From: Buddleja alternifolia
Lineage: Eukaryota; Streptophyta; Magnoliopsida; Lamiales; Scrophulariaceae
DNA: 64,000 nucleotides
Direction: 5' to 3'
Assembly: GCA_019426215.1 (NCBI GenBank)
Contig: CM033394.1
Coordinates: 1-64,000 of the forward strand
Part shown: one piece after another, positions 34,624 to 45,942 of the stretch
Position numbering within the stretch: position 1 is the stretch's first letter
Layout of the letters: every line of letters starts with the position of its first letter
Program-made: the position numbers and the translations under genes
The notes under the pieces: generated by a model
Told to the model about the DNA's origin: nothing
Seen by the model: only the letters and a program-made list of their open reading frames with translations
Database searches by the model: none

Positions 34624-36687
34624 ATGACTAGCCCCTTTTCTATATACATATCGGTTGGTGTGTTATATGAACAATATAAGTCAGAATATTTTGCAGCTTA
34701 TATTGATTCAGGATCAGGGATTTGTACATCAAAACCTGGTGTGTTTCCTAACAATACTATGGAAACTTTACCCCTTATTGCGGGAAAGGATTTCTCTCAA
34801 AAAATCCTCCTCCTCAACAAGGGAATAAAGGAAACACATATCATGATCGGCGGAGCATTTGGTACGCCTTGGTTCAAGGTCAAAATGCCCCCAATATACT
34901 TTCATGATACCGGCGCCGATATTTTGCTTGGAAATAATTTTCTCCAGACATTTGCAAAATATGTGCAAGATAACAACAAGTTGTTGATTTTCACTACTCA
35001 TTGTGGTAATGAAATACAAGTTTTGCGCCGCCCCCAGGCCTTTAATCGCCTCCTGCCAATTACTTTTCGCAGCAAACGTGGTGATTTTAATCCTGATTCC
35101 AAATTAACCCATCCCCAAATGAAGGATAAAAGGAAATTTGGAAAAGCTCTATTGTCTTGTAGACGATTTGGGCTAATCGAACGAGAAGGAGATTCTGAAG
35201 AAGAACTTCGCCTTCTTAAGAAAGAATTACAAAGCAACTCTATGGATAACATTAACGAGGAAAGTCTGCTTTCCCTTGAAAATGTTAAACGGCTAATTCA
35301 AAGGAACTTTAATGAGGATCCTTTGGCTTGGTGGGAGAAAAACAAGATTGAAGCTACTCTGAAAGTAAAAGAACAATGCAAGTACGAGTATGTTCGATAC
35401 AAGCCAATCAAGATGAATATGGAAGATAAGAAGGATATGCAAACAATCATAAAAGAGCATATCAATCTTAACCTCATAGAACCTGGAGTCTCCGCTTACA
35501 GTAGCCCTGGATTTCTAGTTAGAAACCATAGCGAGGTAAAACGGGGAAAGGCAAGACTAGTAATCAACTATCAAGGTATCAATAAGATATTGGAATTTGA
35601 TGGTTACTATATCCCAAGCCGAGAACACTTAATCGAATGTATTAGAGACGCTAAAGTGTTTTCGAAATTCGATTGTAAATCTGGTTTCTATCAGATCAAG
35701 ATGGAAAAGGAGTCCAGAAAATATACTGCATTTTCTACTCCGCAAGGTTAATATATCTGGAACGTTCTTCCAATGGGATTAACAAATGCACCCCAGATAT
35801 ATCAAAGGAAAATGGATAATCTATTTAAAGATTATTTCGAGTTCATGTTCGTCTATATTGACGACGTCTTAATTGCATCTAGAGATATGAAGGAACATAT
35901 TAAACACCTCGAGATATTTTCTAATGCATGTTTTAACGAAGGATTAGTGCTTTCAGAAAAGAAAGCAATAATTGGAGTTAATAAGATAGAATTTCTTGGT
36001 ATTCTTATTGACGAAACAGGTATTAAACTCCAGGAACACATTGTGGAAAAAATACGCAATTTTCCGGATGTTTTAAAAGATAAGAAACAGCTTCAAAGCT
36101 TTTTGGGAGTCGTTAACTTTGCAGGTATCTTCATTAAAGATCTAGCAAGGTATAGAAAGGATTTCCGACCCCTCTTAACGGAGACGGAAAGCTCAAAATG
36201 GAAGTGGGAAGAAATTCACACTCAACGGATTCGTGAGTTGAAACAAGTCTGTAATAACTTGCTTAAACTCGCAATACCACAGGACAAGGATGATTTGGTA
36301 GTCTATACCGATGCCAATGACTACAGATGGGCAGCAGTGCTCATGAAGCGGACGACTACAGGGGAAGAACCTTGTAGATATGCAGGAGGATTGTTCACAG
36401 AACAACAAGCCAATCTGTGGCATATAAACGAGAAAGAATTCTTTGCTGTATGGAGAGCATTTAAAAAATGGCCATTATTTCTCTTAGCAAAAGAATTTAC
36501 ATTAAAAGTTGATAATACGAATGTCAAAGCTTTTTTGAAAAATAAACTTGAATCTAAAATAGAAAGGGCTCGTATTCTCAGATGGCAAGCTAAATGTCAA
36601 TATTATTGTTTTGACATTATTATTGTGAAATCTCATAAAAATGTTCTTGCAGATTTCTTAACAAGAGATGAAAGTATCGGAAGCTAA
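34624..36687 (+). pseudogene. Viral protease-reverse transcriptase-RNase H, one internal stop
   Basis: Begins with a retropepsin: DSGSG near residue 28 and DTGADILLGNNFLQ near 97. RT follows with LVINYQGINKILEFDG, FSKFDCKSGFYQIKM, MGLTNAPQIYQ and the catalytic YIDD at 35853-35864. RNase H then shows VVYTDANDYRWAAVL, NEKEFFAVWRAFKKW and KVDNTNVKAFL. A TAA at 35749-35751 splits RT between its FSTPQG and NVLPMG blocks; the rest is open. No integrase follows, which separates this from a Ty3/gypsy element. The start ATG lies immediately after the movement-protein stop. Confidence 0.88.
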
Positions 36688-37858
36688 CTCCATCATCAAG
36701 AGGTACAGGCATCTCAGGGAAAACCTTGAGGAGCTTGACAAGAGTTTTAGCAAGCTAACAGTTAACGCTGAAGTAGCAGGCCAAGTACAACGAGCTGATC
36801 TGAACACCGTTCAGAATCAAATCAACGAGATAATGTATGCCATGACTTCGTTATGGAATACTCTACATGCGCCAATTCACAAAGCTTCACCATCGGTGAT
36901 GGCTAGGGAGTTGAGAGAGCAGGACTCTACACCTGCGTTTAGAGAACGGGGCTCTATACCCGGAGCGGTGGATTCAAATACCACTTGCACAAGTCCATTC
37001 TCAGATTCTGAGAAAACGGAAAAGGTTGAACAAAAGAAAGCGCAAGCTTCTACTAGTTCAAGTCAACCCAACACCTCTGGGGTTAAAGAGGAAGAGATTA
37101 ATCTTAGGCCACAAACGACGGGCACTTCTAAGATTAATACTAACCCGATTAATTTACAGTGGCAGGGTTATCAGCGTTCTTGGGAAAAACTGATCTCTAG
37201 AAAAGGAATAAATCCTAATAAATCCTTGGTAGAAATATCAGGGAAATATCCTAGGGTTTGGATGAAGGACGGATCCAAGCCAGAAGAGGTCCGCGAATGG
37301 TATGATTTTGGGGCTCTCGCTTCAGTTCATACGATGTCACCTAACTTTCCGGAAATCTCCAAATTACCGGACTGGATTTCAAGTGCCGTGTATGATTCAT
37401 GGCAAAACAACCAACACCTCAAACGAGGTGATATTCTGGAGCTAAAGTTCATATCAGCAGCACCAGAAATGGCAGGAAAAGGGTCTCATCCGGCTTTTCA
37501 TTTTATTAAGTTACAGAGACCAGACATGGCAGCCTATACACGAATTAAGGCAGCAACAGAGGAAGCTCCGTTGGTCAGCGCTATCAACGAAGATGACATT
37601 TCCACCAGAAGAGCATGGGGAATGTGGGTCTGTCTTACAGAGATGGACAAGGTCAAGTATCCATTCAAAATATTCACAAATTCAGCGAATGGATCATTCC
37701 TGTTAAACTCCATGACAGGGAAAAGTACTAATTTCGCAGAAAAGCTCTTTGAACAAAAAAGGACGCTAATCTGGGAAAATAAGTTACCAGCAACGGATGC
37801 AACCAGGAAGAAGGCCTGCAACATGATGCATGTTGATCAATGGCAGAACCGGGAATGA
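36668..37858 (+). CDS. Viral TAV/inclusion-body-like protein (396 aa)
   Basis: Intact frame whose ATG overlaps the end of the RT ORF by 20 bases. Residues ~5-60 look helical and coiled-coil-like, then a low-complexity Ser/Thr/Glu linker (~75-160), then a folded C-terminal half rich in Trp (WQGYQRSWEKLI, WMKDGSKPEEVREWYDFGAL, RRAWGMWVCL). Position directly after RT and size suggest the translational transactivator/inclusion-body protein of some Caulimoviridae; I do not see a decisive motif. The frame stays open beyond the TGA at 37856 to a TAA at 37997-37999 through a Lys/Arg-rich segment, so the TGA may have cut off a basic tail of about 46 residues. Confidence 0.6.
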   Translation: MKVSEANSIIKRYRHLRENLEELDKSFSKLTVNAEVAGQVQRADLNTVQNQINEIMYAMTSLWNTLHAPIHKASPSVMARELREQDSTPAFRERGSIPGAVDSNTTCTSPFSDSEKTEKVEQKKAQASTSSSQPNTSGVKEEEINLRPQTTGTSKINTNPINLQWQGYQRSWEKLISRKGINPNKSLVEISGKYPRVWMKDGSKPEEVREWYDFGALASVHTMSPNFPEISKLPDWISSAVYDSWQNNQHLKRGDILELKFISAAPEMAGKGSHPAFHFIKLQRPDMAAYTRIKAATEEAPLVSAINEDDISTRRAWGMWVCLTEMDKVKYPFKIFTNSANGSFLLNSMTGKSTNFAEKLFEQKRTLIWENKLPATDATRKKACNMMHVDQWQNRE

Positions 37859-38149
37859 TCAAGTTGCGAGTTTCAAGAGAAACCCCTATTCGGGACACGG
37901 ATACGGGTTACCAAGACTAAACCCGAGTCAGAAAAGGACAAGGGAAAAAGGAAGACGTTTTACCCAAAAGGTTTTCACAAACCAGGTAAAACCATGTAAA
38001 AGACAAAGGCGACCTGAATAATTAGGCGCACCAAGAAAGGAATCAATCATGTGATTGGTTGGTGGAGAACAACTGAACTAAACAGCTGTTAAAGTCAAGG
38101 AGTGGCAGACAAAGTGGCAAACACTAGGGTCTACACGCATGTGAAGGAA

Positions 38150-38255
38150 TCTTGACAGCAAAGCAATGATGTCAAGAAAATTGTACAAGTTTGGAATCCG
38201 CATTTGGAATCCGAGGTCTGAGGCTATAAAAAGAGAGCACAGAAGCAGATGAAGA
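38150..38255 (+). promoter_or_regulatory. Viral promoter with TATA box
   Basis: A clear CTATAAAAAG at 38224-38233, preceded by TGA/TGTCA-type words near 38163-38176 that could be activator sites, and followed by a purine-rich start region. It lies downstream of the last ORF, where the full-length RNA promoter of Caulimoviridae sits. Activity cannot be judged from sequence alone. Confidence 0.65.
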
Positions 38256-38454
38256 TCATCAAACATTTTCTTCAACTCTTCAAAATTTACAAAACTAAGC
38301 AAAACAACAAATTTGTAATCTTTCTTTTATAGTTTTAATATACGAGTGTATGGGGGATTCCCCAATAGTAAGGCCTTTGATGAGAGGCTAAAAGGTTTTC
38401 TCCTCCAATAGCGGAGTAGAATAGTATTATGTAATTTTAATTTTGTATCTCATC

Positions 38455-38480
38455 AATAAAAGAAGGCTTTTTGTCCAAGT
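38455..38480 (+). terminator. Viral polyadenylation signal
   Basis: AATAAA at 38455-38460, about 225 bases after the TATA box, so the terminally redundant part of the viral RNA would be roughly 200-230 nt, similar to known family members. Confidence 0.6.
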
Positions 38481-38705
38481 TGTTGTCCAAAATCCAAATT
38501 ATAAATTTATCCATTTATATCTTTTACGCCCTCGGGAAGGAAACGAAGGGGACTGTGCTGAGTATTGCTGAAGGAGCTGAGTACTGCGAACCACCGGTTG
38601 CGATTGTGTGGTTGGTCTAGAGTCGCTTGTACCGGCTTGCCGTAAAACCAAGAACTCAGAATACCCGGTGATATCTTGGTCAAAAGAAGGTATAAATCTA
38701 TGAAA
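38481..38705 (+). other. Viral leader segment up to the integration border
   Basis: In the circular virus the leader would continue from here to the primer site; in this copy the primer site is at the other end (24642). GC-richer than the following Mutator-like sequence. The exact border cannot be fixed by eye. Confidence 0.45.
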
Positions 38706-38779
38706 CGTTAATTTTATTTCGGAAGCATGTTGGGCCTGATTTTATCGTTCTTCATGAATTGAAATCTTCTGGTTAAAAC

Positions 38780-39006
38780 AAAACCTAATGCAATGAGATT
38801 TATGATAAGGGATAAAACATTTTCAGGCATCAAATTATTTAGGGGTTTGATTGATAATATAAAGAAGTAAGGGACTAAAGTCCAAATAGAGGAATTGAAC
38901 AAAGACGACATATTAAATGACGTTTTGTACTAATTTAATAATTGATGTCAAAGTGTATTATTTTGAGAAACTTTTATAATAGTTGTATTATTTTATTAAA
39001 AAACCC
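38780..39006 (-). repeat. Right terminal inverted repeat of the Mutator-like element
   Basis: Inverted partner of 24361-24572, ending in CCC immediately before the GGGTTTATAT duplication. Confidence 0.75.
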
Positions 39007-39154
39007 GGGTTTATATATTCAAATTATTATTTATGATTAGATTTGTTGATTTACGATTTAAAAACTACGCATAAACGACCACTAATGTACAAATTTTACA
39101 TCATACATAGAAGCGATATTTATTTTACATCATACATAGAAACGATAATTATTT
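39007..39154. repeat. Tandem array unit 3, remainder
   Basis: Continues the unit interrupted at 24360. It contains a small direct duplication (CATCATACATAGAARCGATA twice, 39099-39145). Confidence 0.8.
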
Positions 39155-40700
39155 GCGATTGTAATATGAGTGTTATGCATAAGCCGGTTCAAATTTAATC
39201 TATTCAAAATTCTTCTCTTTATGGGTCTCGGTTGGGGTATAAGGCGAGTCGAGCCGGTTAATGCGTCTGCCTAGCTGACTCAATTGGAGCTGCCTTCAAC
39301 TCGAGCTTATTCGCGAGACTGATTCAAGCTCGCTTATAGTTGTTCATAAACCTAGCGAGATTTTTATTTTTATTTTTTTATTATCTTTTTGTGTACAACT
39401 TTAAATACTCAAATTTCATAAACCGAATACTTCAATTTTTTATATAGAACATACTCGAGTGATACTCAAGTTAAATTTTATTTTTTCCGAGTCATGCAGA
39501 ATAATATTAATAATATTTTGATGAAATATATTTGTAAAAATTAATTCAATCGAAGCACGATTCTATAATGGAAGAATTAACCTAAATCACACACACGAAA
39601 GTCTTGGCTCCATTAAAATTTATTTTGAATCACCGCGATTCCATATATATTGAGCTCTAGTTATCGCATGCATTCGAACAATACCCAAATTATGACAATT
39701 TAGCCAAAATCTTGGAATTTACCGTCTGATCGTTCACGACCCTGACTACAGGAAAGGAAGATTTGGTTCGTGTTGTAAGCACAAAAGGTGTACCTCTGAA
39801 TCTTAACTTTCCGAATCATCTTGAATTATCGCGTTTCGATGTTTGATGCACTAGTTATGGTTAACAAAGAGACATTGTTCAAAGCATGACAAATTGACAT
39901 TCGGTCGCTTGCATACGTCGTAATAGCGGAAGAAATATGCCATATTTCAACTACGAAAGTTTTAGGCCCCCCAAAATTAATCTTGAATCACCTCAATCCC
40001 ATCTATACTACATCAATTGATGGTATAAAGTCGAAAACCGCCCAAAATATGAAGATATTGCCATCCATTAAATTTTTCGCCGGATCGTTTGAAATTTTGA
40101 CCATAATAATGTGAGAATTCTCTATTGTCATGAACTGTAATGTTTTAGCCCCATGTCTTGGCTTCACAAATCATTTTGAATCATTGCGTTTCGACATTCG
40201 TAGCTCAAGTTATGGTCAAAAAACCAAACACTGCCCAAAACGGAAGCACTGTACCCCCGTGGACCCTCCCGCATAAGATCAGCCACGACAACCGCACTGG
40301 ATCATGTGAACCGACCATACACCGGGTGCAGGTGCCCCACCCGTACTGGATTACGTGGACCCAATTAAGCAAAAATGGGGCCCTGAGGGGGAATCGATCC
40401 CGGGTGGGGCGCAAGGCATTGGCTGCTTTGACTAGGGGTGTAAATGAGCCGAGCTCGAGCCGAGCCTGGCGATTTTTCCAGGCTCGAGCTCGAGCTCAAG
40501 TTGGGATATTTGAGCTCGAGCTCGAGCTCATCAAGCCATATTTTGAGAGCTCGAGCTCGTTAGCTCAAATAACAGCTCGATTCGAGCTCGTCAGCTCGAG
40601 TTCACAAGCGCGAGACGAGCCCGGCTCGCGAGCCTGGAGGCTCGAGTTTTTTTTTTTTTTTTTTTTGTGTTTTGCAGCAAGCTTTCTGCTTGTTCATGGG

Positions 40701-40742
40701 GTAAACAACTCCATGAATGAAACTATTCATGGAGTTGTTTAC
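40701..40742. repeat. Perfect 18 bp inverted repeat with 6-base loop
   Basis: GTAAACAACTCCATGAAT (40701-40718) and its exact reverse complement (40725-40742) enclose GAAACT. It lies between a poly(T) run and the captured segment in the hAT element. It could be a foldback remnant or small-RNA-forming hairpin. Confidence 0.85.
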
Positions 40743-40776
40743 TTCATAAAACTCAGATATGGACTGTAATATTTAC

Positions 40777-41014
40777 CGGCAAGAAGTTTGTGGAGGCCGT
40801 GGTGGCTTCGCGCGGCGGTGGCTGAGGCCTTGTTGTTAGCGGCTGCGGGTAAAGCACGGATCTGGGAGATGGAGATGCGTGATTTTTCGGCGACGGCGGC
40901 GATGGACGATTTAGCGGTGTTGATGTGCCCAATCGAATTTGACATGTTTTGAGGCTTTGAGCTTTGCGTACACAGCAGATGAAGAGTGAGGTGAGAGTGA
41001 TGAAAAGCTTTCAA
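40777..41014 (-). pseudogene. Possible captured gene fragment (5' exon-like) in the hAT element
   Basis: Minus-strand frame of ~78 codons with high GC at third positions, in contrast to the AT-rich surroundings. It is alanine/serine-rich (SSIAAVAEKSRISISQIRAL, SATAARSHHGLHKLLAG) and ends at a good splice-donor match, CCG|GTAAAT. This is what a host first exon captured by a transposon would look like. I do not recognise the source gene; chance is not excluded. Confidence 0.4.
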
Positions 41015-41616
41015 GTTGTTTTCATTTGGTGGTTTTTCAATTTTAGTTTTAATAAATTATATTATTATTTTAATATATAAATATTATAATATATATAATT
41101 GCTTTATATTGCTGCTGGTAGACAGCTGTGTGCAGCTGTATACCAGCTGCATATGTGCATTATATATATAACTATTATATATATATATATATATATATTA
41201 ATTAGAAATATTACTGAAGAAGCTCGCGAGCTTTTTGAAGAAATAAATCGACTCGAGCTCGAGCTCAAGTTGAGCCGGCTCGCCAGGCTCGCGAGCTGGC
41301 TCGACTCAAGTTACACCCCTAGCTTCGACCACTCCGCTGACTTAGGTTTCACGATCTTTCTGCACTCAGAATCATATATATAGAATACACCTGCGACCTT
41401 TATTAAATCTATGTTTCGGTTGTCTAAATATTTAACTTCGTAAATGTCAATATATTTAACACTTTTCGGGAAAAAATTAAGTAGCAATTTCCAGATGGGT
41501 TTATATATTCAAAATATTATTTGTGATTAGATTGGTTGATTTATGATTTAAAAACTACGCCTAAACGACCACAAATGTACAAATTTTACAACATACATAG
41601 AAACGATAATTATTTT

Positions 41617-44569
41617 GCGATTGTAATATTAGTGTTATGCATAAGCCGGTTCAAATTTAATCTATTCAAAACTCTTGTCTTTATGGGTCTCGGTTGGGGT
41701 ATAAGGCGAGTCGAGCCGGTTAATGCGTCTACCTAGCTGACTCGATTGGAGCTCGTCTTCAACTCGAGCTTATTCGCGAGATTGATTCAAGCTCGCTTAT
41801 AGTTGTTCATAAGCCTAGCGAGATTTTTATTTTTATTTTTTTATTATCTTTTTGTGTACAACTTTAAATACTCAAATTTCATAAACCGAATACTTCAATT
41901 TTTTATATAGAACATACTCGAGTGATACTCAAGTTAAATTTTATTTTTTCCGAGTCATGCACAATAATATTAATAATATTTTGATGAAATATATTCGTAA
42001 AAATCAATTCAATTGAAGCATGTACTCATGTCACCCTCCGTTATTTCTTAAATAGTTATTTAATGTTCGGTACGGAATTAATATTTAACTTCTCTTATTA
42101 TTTATTTCAATATTCATTCTTATTGCTTTACAATCTAATCTTTGAGATTGATCCACGGTTATCGCATATAAAAACCAGAGAATATCTTTTGCAAATTAAA
42201 TTATAAAATGGATACTCCAACAACTTACAATAATCTTCTTATCTAACCCGTATTCACAGACTTAGTAATTATATAAAATTTCACAAGATTTATTGACTAA
42301 AAATACATAAAATATTATTTATCTTATCCAGAAATGCATTTCTTATAATTGCTATCATTTTACTTCTGCTATTACGTTTTAAATTATGATATACTTTATT
42401 AACATATTTTGATAAACTAAACAAAAATAAAAATTATAATCGATCTTATTCTATTTTTAAAAATAGAAAAGGATAAGTAGATCCGTTTTATGTTCGAACT
42501 CGGGCGTAGCTCGAGCTCGAGCCTGAGATTTCCATCTAGCTCGACTCGAACTCGACTCTTTACGCCCCTTTTTGAAATACACCTGAACATGTGCACGAAT
42601 CTTGTGAGCTCACTATTAAGGCCTCCATGGAATGGAATTTAGCCACCTACACACACTAACTTTTCATTACAATCAACACCCGAATTTTTGTAACTTCACC
42701 GACGAATTTCAATAACAATGTGTACTCTAGAATAACAAAATAAAATTGCGATATATCCGCAATAGAAGTATTATGATTTCAAACCTCATAAACATATAGT
42801 GAAACGGACTAATGAATTAGGTGCACGATTAAGCGAAAGATTGTTGCATATAATACCCTTTCAATATATCCGCAAAACCCAGTAGAAGATTGTATCCGTC
42901 GGGCGGCGACCTCAAACGAATCTATAAATAATAGGAAATAACATATTTTATCGAAATAAAAATAAATACCGGATGAAAATAAATACAAATCGACAACAAC
43001 GTATTTTACACGTAGTTAATTTTAAATTTATGCTATGTATTTATCTCAATCTAATACTAATATTTCGCATCATAAATAGTAAAGTCAGGCCCCAGGTCTT
43101 AGCCTTCCATCTCATTTTCAAGCACCAGAATACGGCATTTGTGACTTTGGATATGGCTAAATATCGAACATAGTCCAAAGTCTGACAAGAATGAAATTGT
43201 ATAAAATAGGGTCGCATTCTTCTTGATAATGATCCCCATAATGGGTGAATTAGCTCGTTCCATAAGTAGGAACACTTTAGCACCACATCTAAGATTTTTA
43301 AGTCGTTATGAATCAACTTAACCCCATGATTTTGACGTTGAACACACCACAAATGCAAACAATGCTTATAGTTTGACAATTTCGCATTTGGCCAGTCGCG
43401 TACGGTTCTATAATGGAAGAATTAACTCAAATCACACACACGAAAGTCTTGGCTCCATTAAAATTTATTTTGAATCACCGCGATTCCATATATATTGAGC
43501 TCTAGTTATCGCGTGCATTCGAACAATACCCAAATTATGACAATTTAGCCAAAATCTTGGAATTTACCGTCTGATCTTTCACGACTCTGATTACAAGAAA
43601 GGAAGATTTGGTTCGTGCCGTAAGCACAAAAGGTGTACCTCTGAATCTTAACTTTCCGAATCATCTTGAATTATCGCGTTTCGATGTTTGATGCACTAGT
43701 TATGGTTAACAAAGAGACATTGTTCAAAGCATGACAAATTGACGTTCGGTCGCTTGCATACGTCGTAATAGCGGAAGAAATATGCCATATTTCAACTACG
43801 AAAGTTTTAGGCCCCCCAAAATTAATCTTGAATCACCGCAATCCCATCTATACTACATCAATTGATGGTATAAAGTCGAAAACCGCCCAAAATATGAAGA
43901 TATTGCCATCCATTAAATTTTTCGCCGGATCGTTTGAAATTTTGACCATAATAATGTGAGAATTGTCTATTGTCATGAACTGTAATGTTTTAGCCCCATG
44001 TCTTGGCTTCACAAATCATTTTTAATCATTGCGTTTCGACATTCGTAGCTCAAGTTATGGTCAAAAAACCAAACACTGCCCAAAACGGACGCACTGTACC
44101 CCCGTGGACCCTCCCGCATAGGATCAGCCACGACAACCGCACAGGATCATGTGAACCGACCATACACCGGGTGCCGGTGCACCACCCGTACTGGATTACG
44201 TGCACCCAATTAAGCAAAAATTAGGGCGCTGTGACGAAACCGAAATCGGGTGGGGCATTATGTACTGAATGCTTCGACCACTGCGCTGACAGAGTTTTGA
44301 CGTTGATATTTCACTCAGAATCTTATTTACCAATACGTCTGCGACCTTTATTAATTGTATGTTTCGGTATTCTATATATTTAACTTTGTAAAATGTAATG
44401 TCATTATATTTAACACTTTTTGGGGAAAAATTAAGTAGCAAGTTCCATAAGGGTTTAAATATTCGAAATATTATTTATGATTAGATTTGTTGGTTTTTGA
44501 GTTCAAAACTAAGCATAAACAACCACAAATGTACAAATTTCACATTATACATAGAAGCGATAATTATTT
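41617..44569. repeat. Tandem array unit 5 (2953 bp)
   Basis: A full-length unit, clearly more diverged from units 1 and 2 than those are from each other. It carries all sub-structures: hAT-like relic about 41695-42568, monomers about 43080-44040, SINE-like segment about 44085-44300. Confidence 0.88.
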
Positions 44570-45942
44570 GCGATTGTAATATTAGTGTTATGCGGTTGTA
44601 ATATTAGTGTTATGCATTCTTCGTGATAATGACCCTTATAATGGGCGAATTAGCTCATTCCATAAATAGGAACACTCTAGCACCACATCTAAGATTTTTA
44701 AGTCGTTATGAATCAACATAACCCAATTATTTTGACAATAAACACACCACAAATGCAAACAATGCTTATAGTTTGACAATTTCGCATTTGGCCAGTTGCG
44801 TACGGTTCTATAATGTAAGAATTAACCCAAATCACACACACGAAAGTCTTAGCTCCATTAAAATTTATTTTGAATCACCCCGATTCCATATATATTGAGC
44901 TCTAGTTATCGCATGCATTCGAACAGTACCCAAATTATGGCAATTTAGTCCAAATCTAGGAATTTTACAGTCTGATCTTTCACGATTATGACCACAGTAA
45001 AGGAAGATTTGGTTCGTGTCGTATGCACAAAAGGTCTACCTCTGAATGTTAACTTTTCGAATCATCTTGAATTATTGCGTTTCGATGTTTGATGCACTAG
45101 TTATGGTTAACAAAGAGACATTGTTCAAAGCATGACAAATTGACATTCGGTCGCTTGCATACGTCGTAATAGCGGAAGAAATATGCCATATTTCAACTAC
45201 GAAAGTTTTAGGCCCCCCAAAATTAATCTTGAATCACCTCAATCCCATCTATACTACATCAATTGATGGTATAAAGTCGAAAACCGCCCAAAATATGAAG
45301 ATATTGCCTTCCATTAAATTTTTCGCCGGATCGTTTGAAATTTTGACCATAATAATGTGAGAATTGTCTATTGTCATGAACTGTAATGTTTTAGCCCCAT
45401 GTCTTGGCTTCACAAATCATTTTGAATCATTGCGTTTCGACATTCGTAGCTCAAGTTATGGTCAAAAAACCAAACATTGCCCAAAACGGACGCACTGTAC
45501 CACCGTGGACCCTCCCGCATAGGATCAGCTATGACAACTGCACTGGATCATGTGAACCATACATACACCGGGTGCAGGTGAACCACCCGTACTGGATTAC
45601 ATGCACCCAACTAAGAAATCGATACCGGGTGGGGCGCTAGGCAATAAATGCTTCGACCACTGCGCTGACATAGCCTACACGTGTATGATTCACTTAGAAT
45701 CGTATTTATAGAGTACACCTGCGACCTTTATTAATTGTATGTTTCGGTTTTCTAAATATTAACTTTGTAAATGTCATTATATTTAACACTTTTTGGGAAA
45801 AAATTAAGTAGCAAGTTCCATATGGGTTTAAATATTCGAAATATTATTTAGGATTAGATTTGTTGATTTATGATTTAAAAACTATGCATAAACGACCACA
45901 AATGTACAAATTTCACATTATACATAGAAGCGATAATTATTT
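44570..45942. repeat. Tandem array unit 6, internally deleted (1373 bp)
   Basis: After a short duplicated start (GTAATATTAGTGTTATGC twice, 44576-44617) it jumps to the satellite-like monomers, so the hAT-like relic is missing. Confidence 0.82.

Larger units (their letters stand above)
24642..38705 (+). mobile_element. Endogenous pararetrovirus (Caulimoviridae), near-complete genome copy
   Basis: All expected parts of a plant pararetrovirus are present in order on one strand: tRNA-Met primer site, two small ORFs, coat-protein ORF with zinc knuckle, a small ORF, movement protein, protease-RT-RNase H, TAV-like ORF, promoter and polyadenylation region, and a stretch of leader. Taking out the retrotransposon at 26432-32669 leaves about 7.8 kb, within the size range of this virus family. 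There is no integrase. The left end coincides with the primer site; the right border (~38705) is estimated from where Mutator-like sequence begins. The copy has several stops, frameshifts and a large insertion, so it is defective. The genus is undecided. Confidence 0.88.
24361..39006. mobile_element. Mutator-like transposon (non-autonomous) carrying an integrated pararetrovirus
   Basis: The ends are inverted: GGGCTTTTTATTAAAATAAT on the left and, read inward from the right, GGGTTTTTTAATAAAATAAT. Similarity continues for about 212 bp (24361-24572) and 227 bp (38780-39006), including an ACGGCGTTTA/ACGTCATTTA block. The 10 bp GGGTTTATAT flanks both ends (24351-24360, 39007-39016), while array unit 4 has the uninterrupted site with one copy near 41490. 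Long terminal inverted repeats, ends starting GGG and a 9-11 bp TSD are Mutator-like (MULE) hallmarks. No transposase is present. Without the viral cargo it would be about 0.6 kb. Confidence 0.8.
40433..41321. mobile_element. hAT-type non-autonomous transposon with captured sequence (889 bp)
   Basis: Ends TAGGGGTGTAAATGAGCC and, inverted, TAGGGGTGTAACTTGAGTC. The 8 bp flanks GCTTTGAC (40425-40432) and GCTTCGAC (41322-41329) differ at one base, fitting a hAT TSD. Subterminal regions are packed with GAGCTCGAGC words. The interior holds a poly(T) run, an 18 bp perfect hairpin (40701-40742), a GC-rich exon-like segment (40777-41014) and a TA microsatellite. No transposase. Confidence 0.82.
39155..41616. 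repeat. Tandem array unit 4, internally deleted, with hAT insertion
   Basis: Jumps near 39559 from the hAT-like relic to the satellite-like monomers, losing more than a kilobase. The SINE-like segment near 40240-40430 is interrupted by the hAT element at 40433-41321. The undisturbed site that matches the Mutator-like target is at about 41487-41500. Confidence 0.85.

Noticed and set aside
24642..36687. The RT-bearing plus-strand region as a Ty3/gypsy element
   Set aside because: No LTRs, no integrase, a 30K-type movement protein and a tRNA-Met primer site at the end of the insertion. These identify a pararetrovirus.
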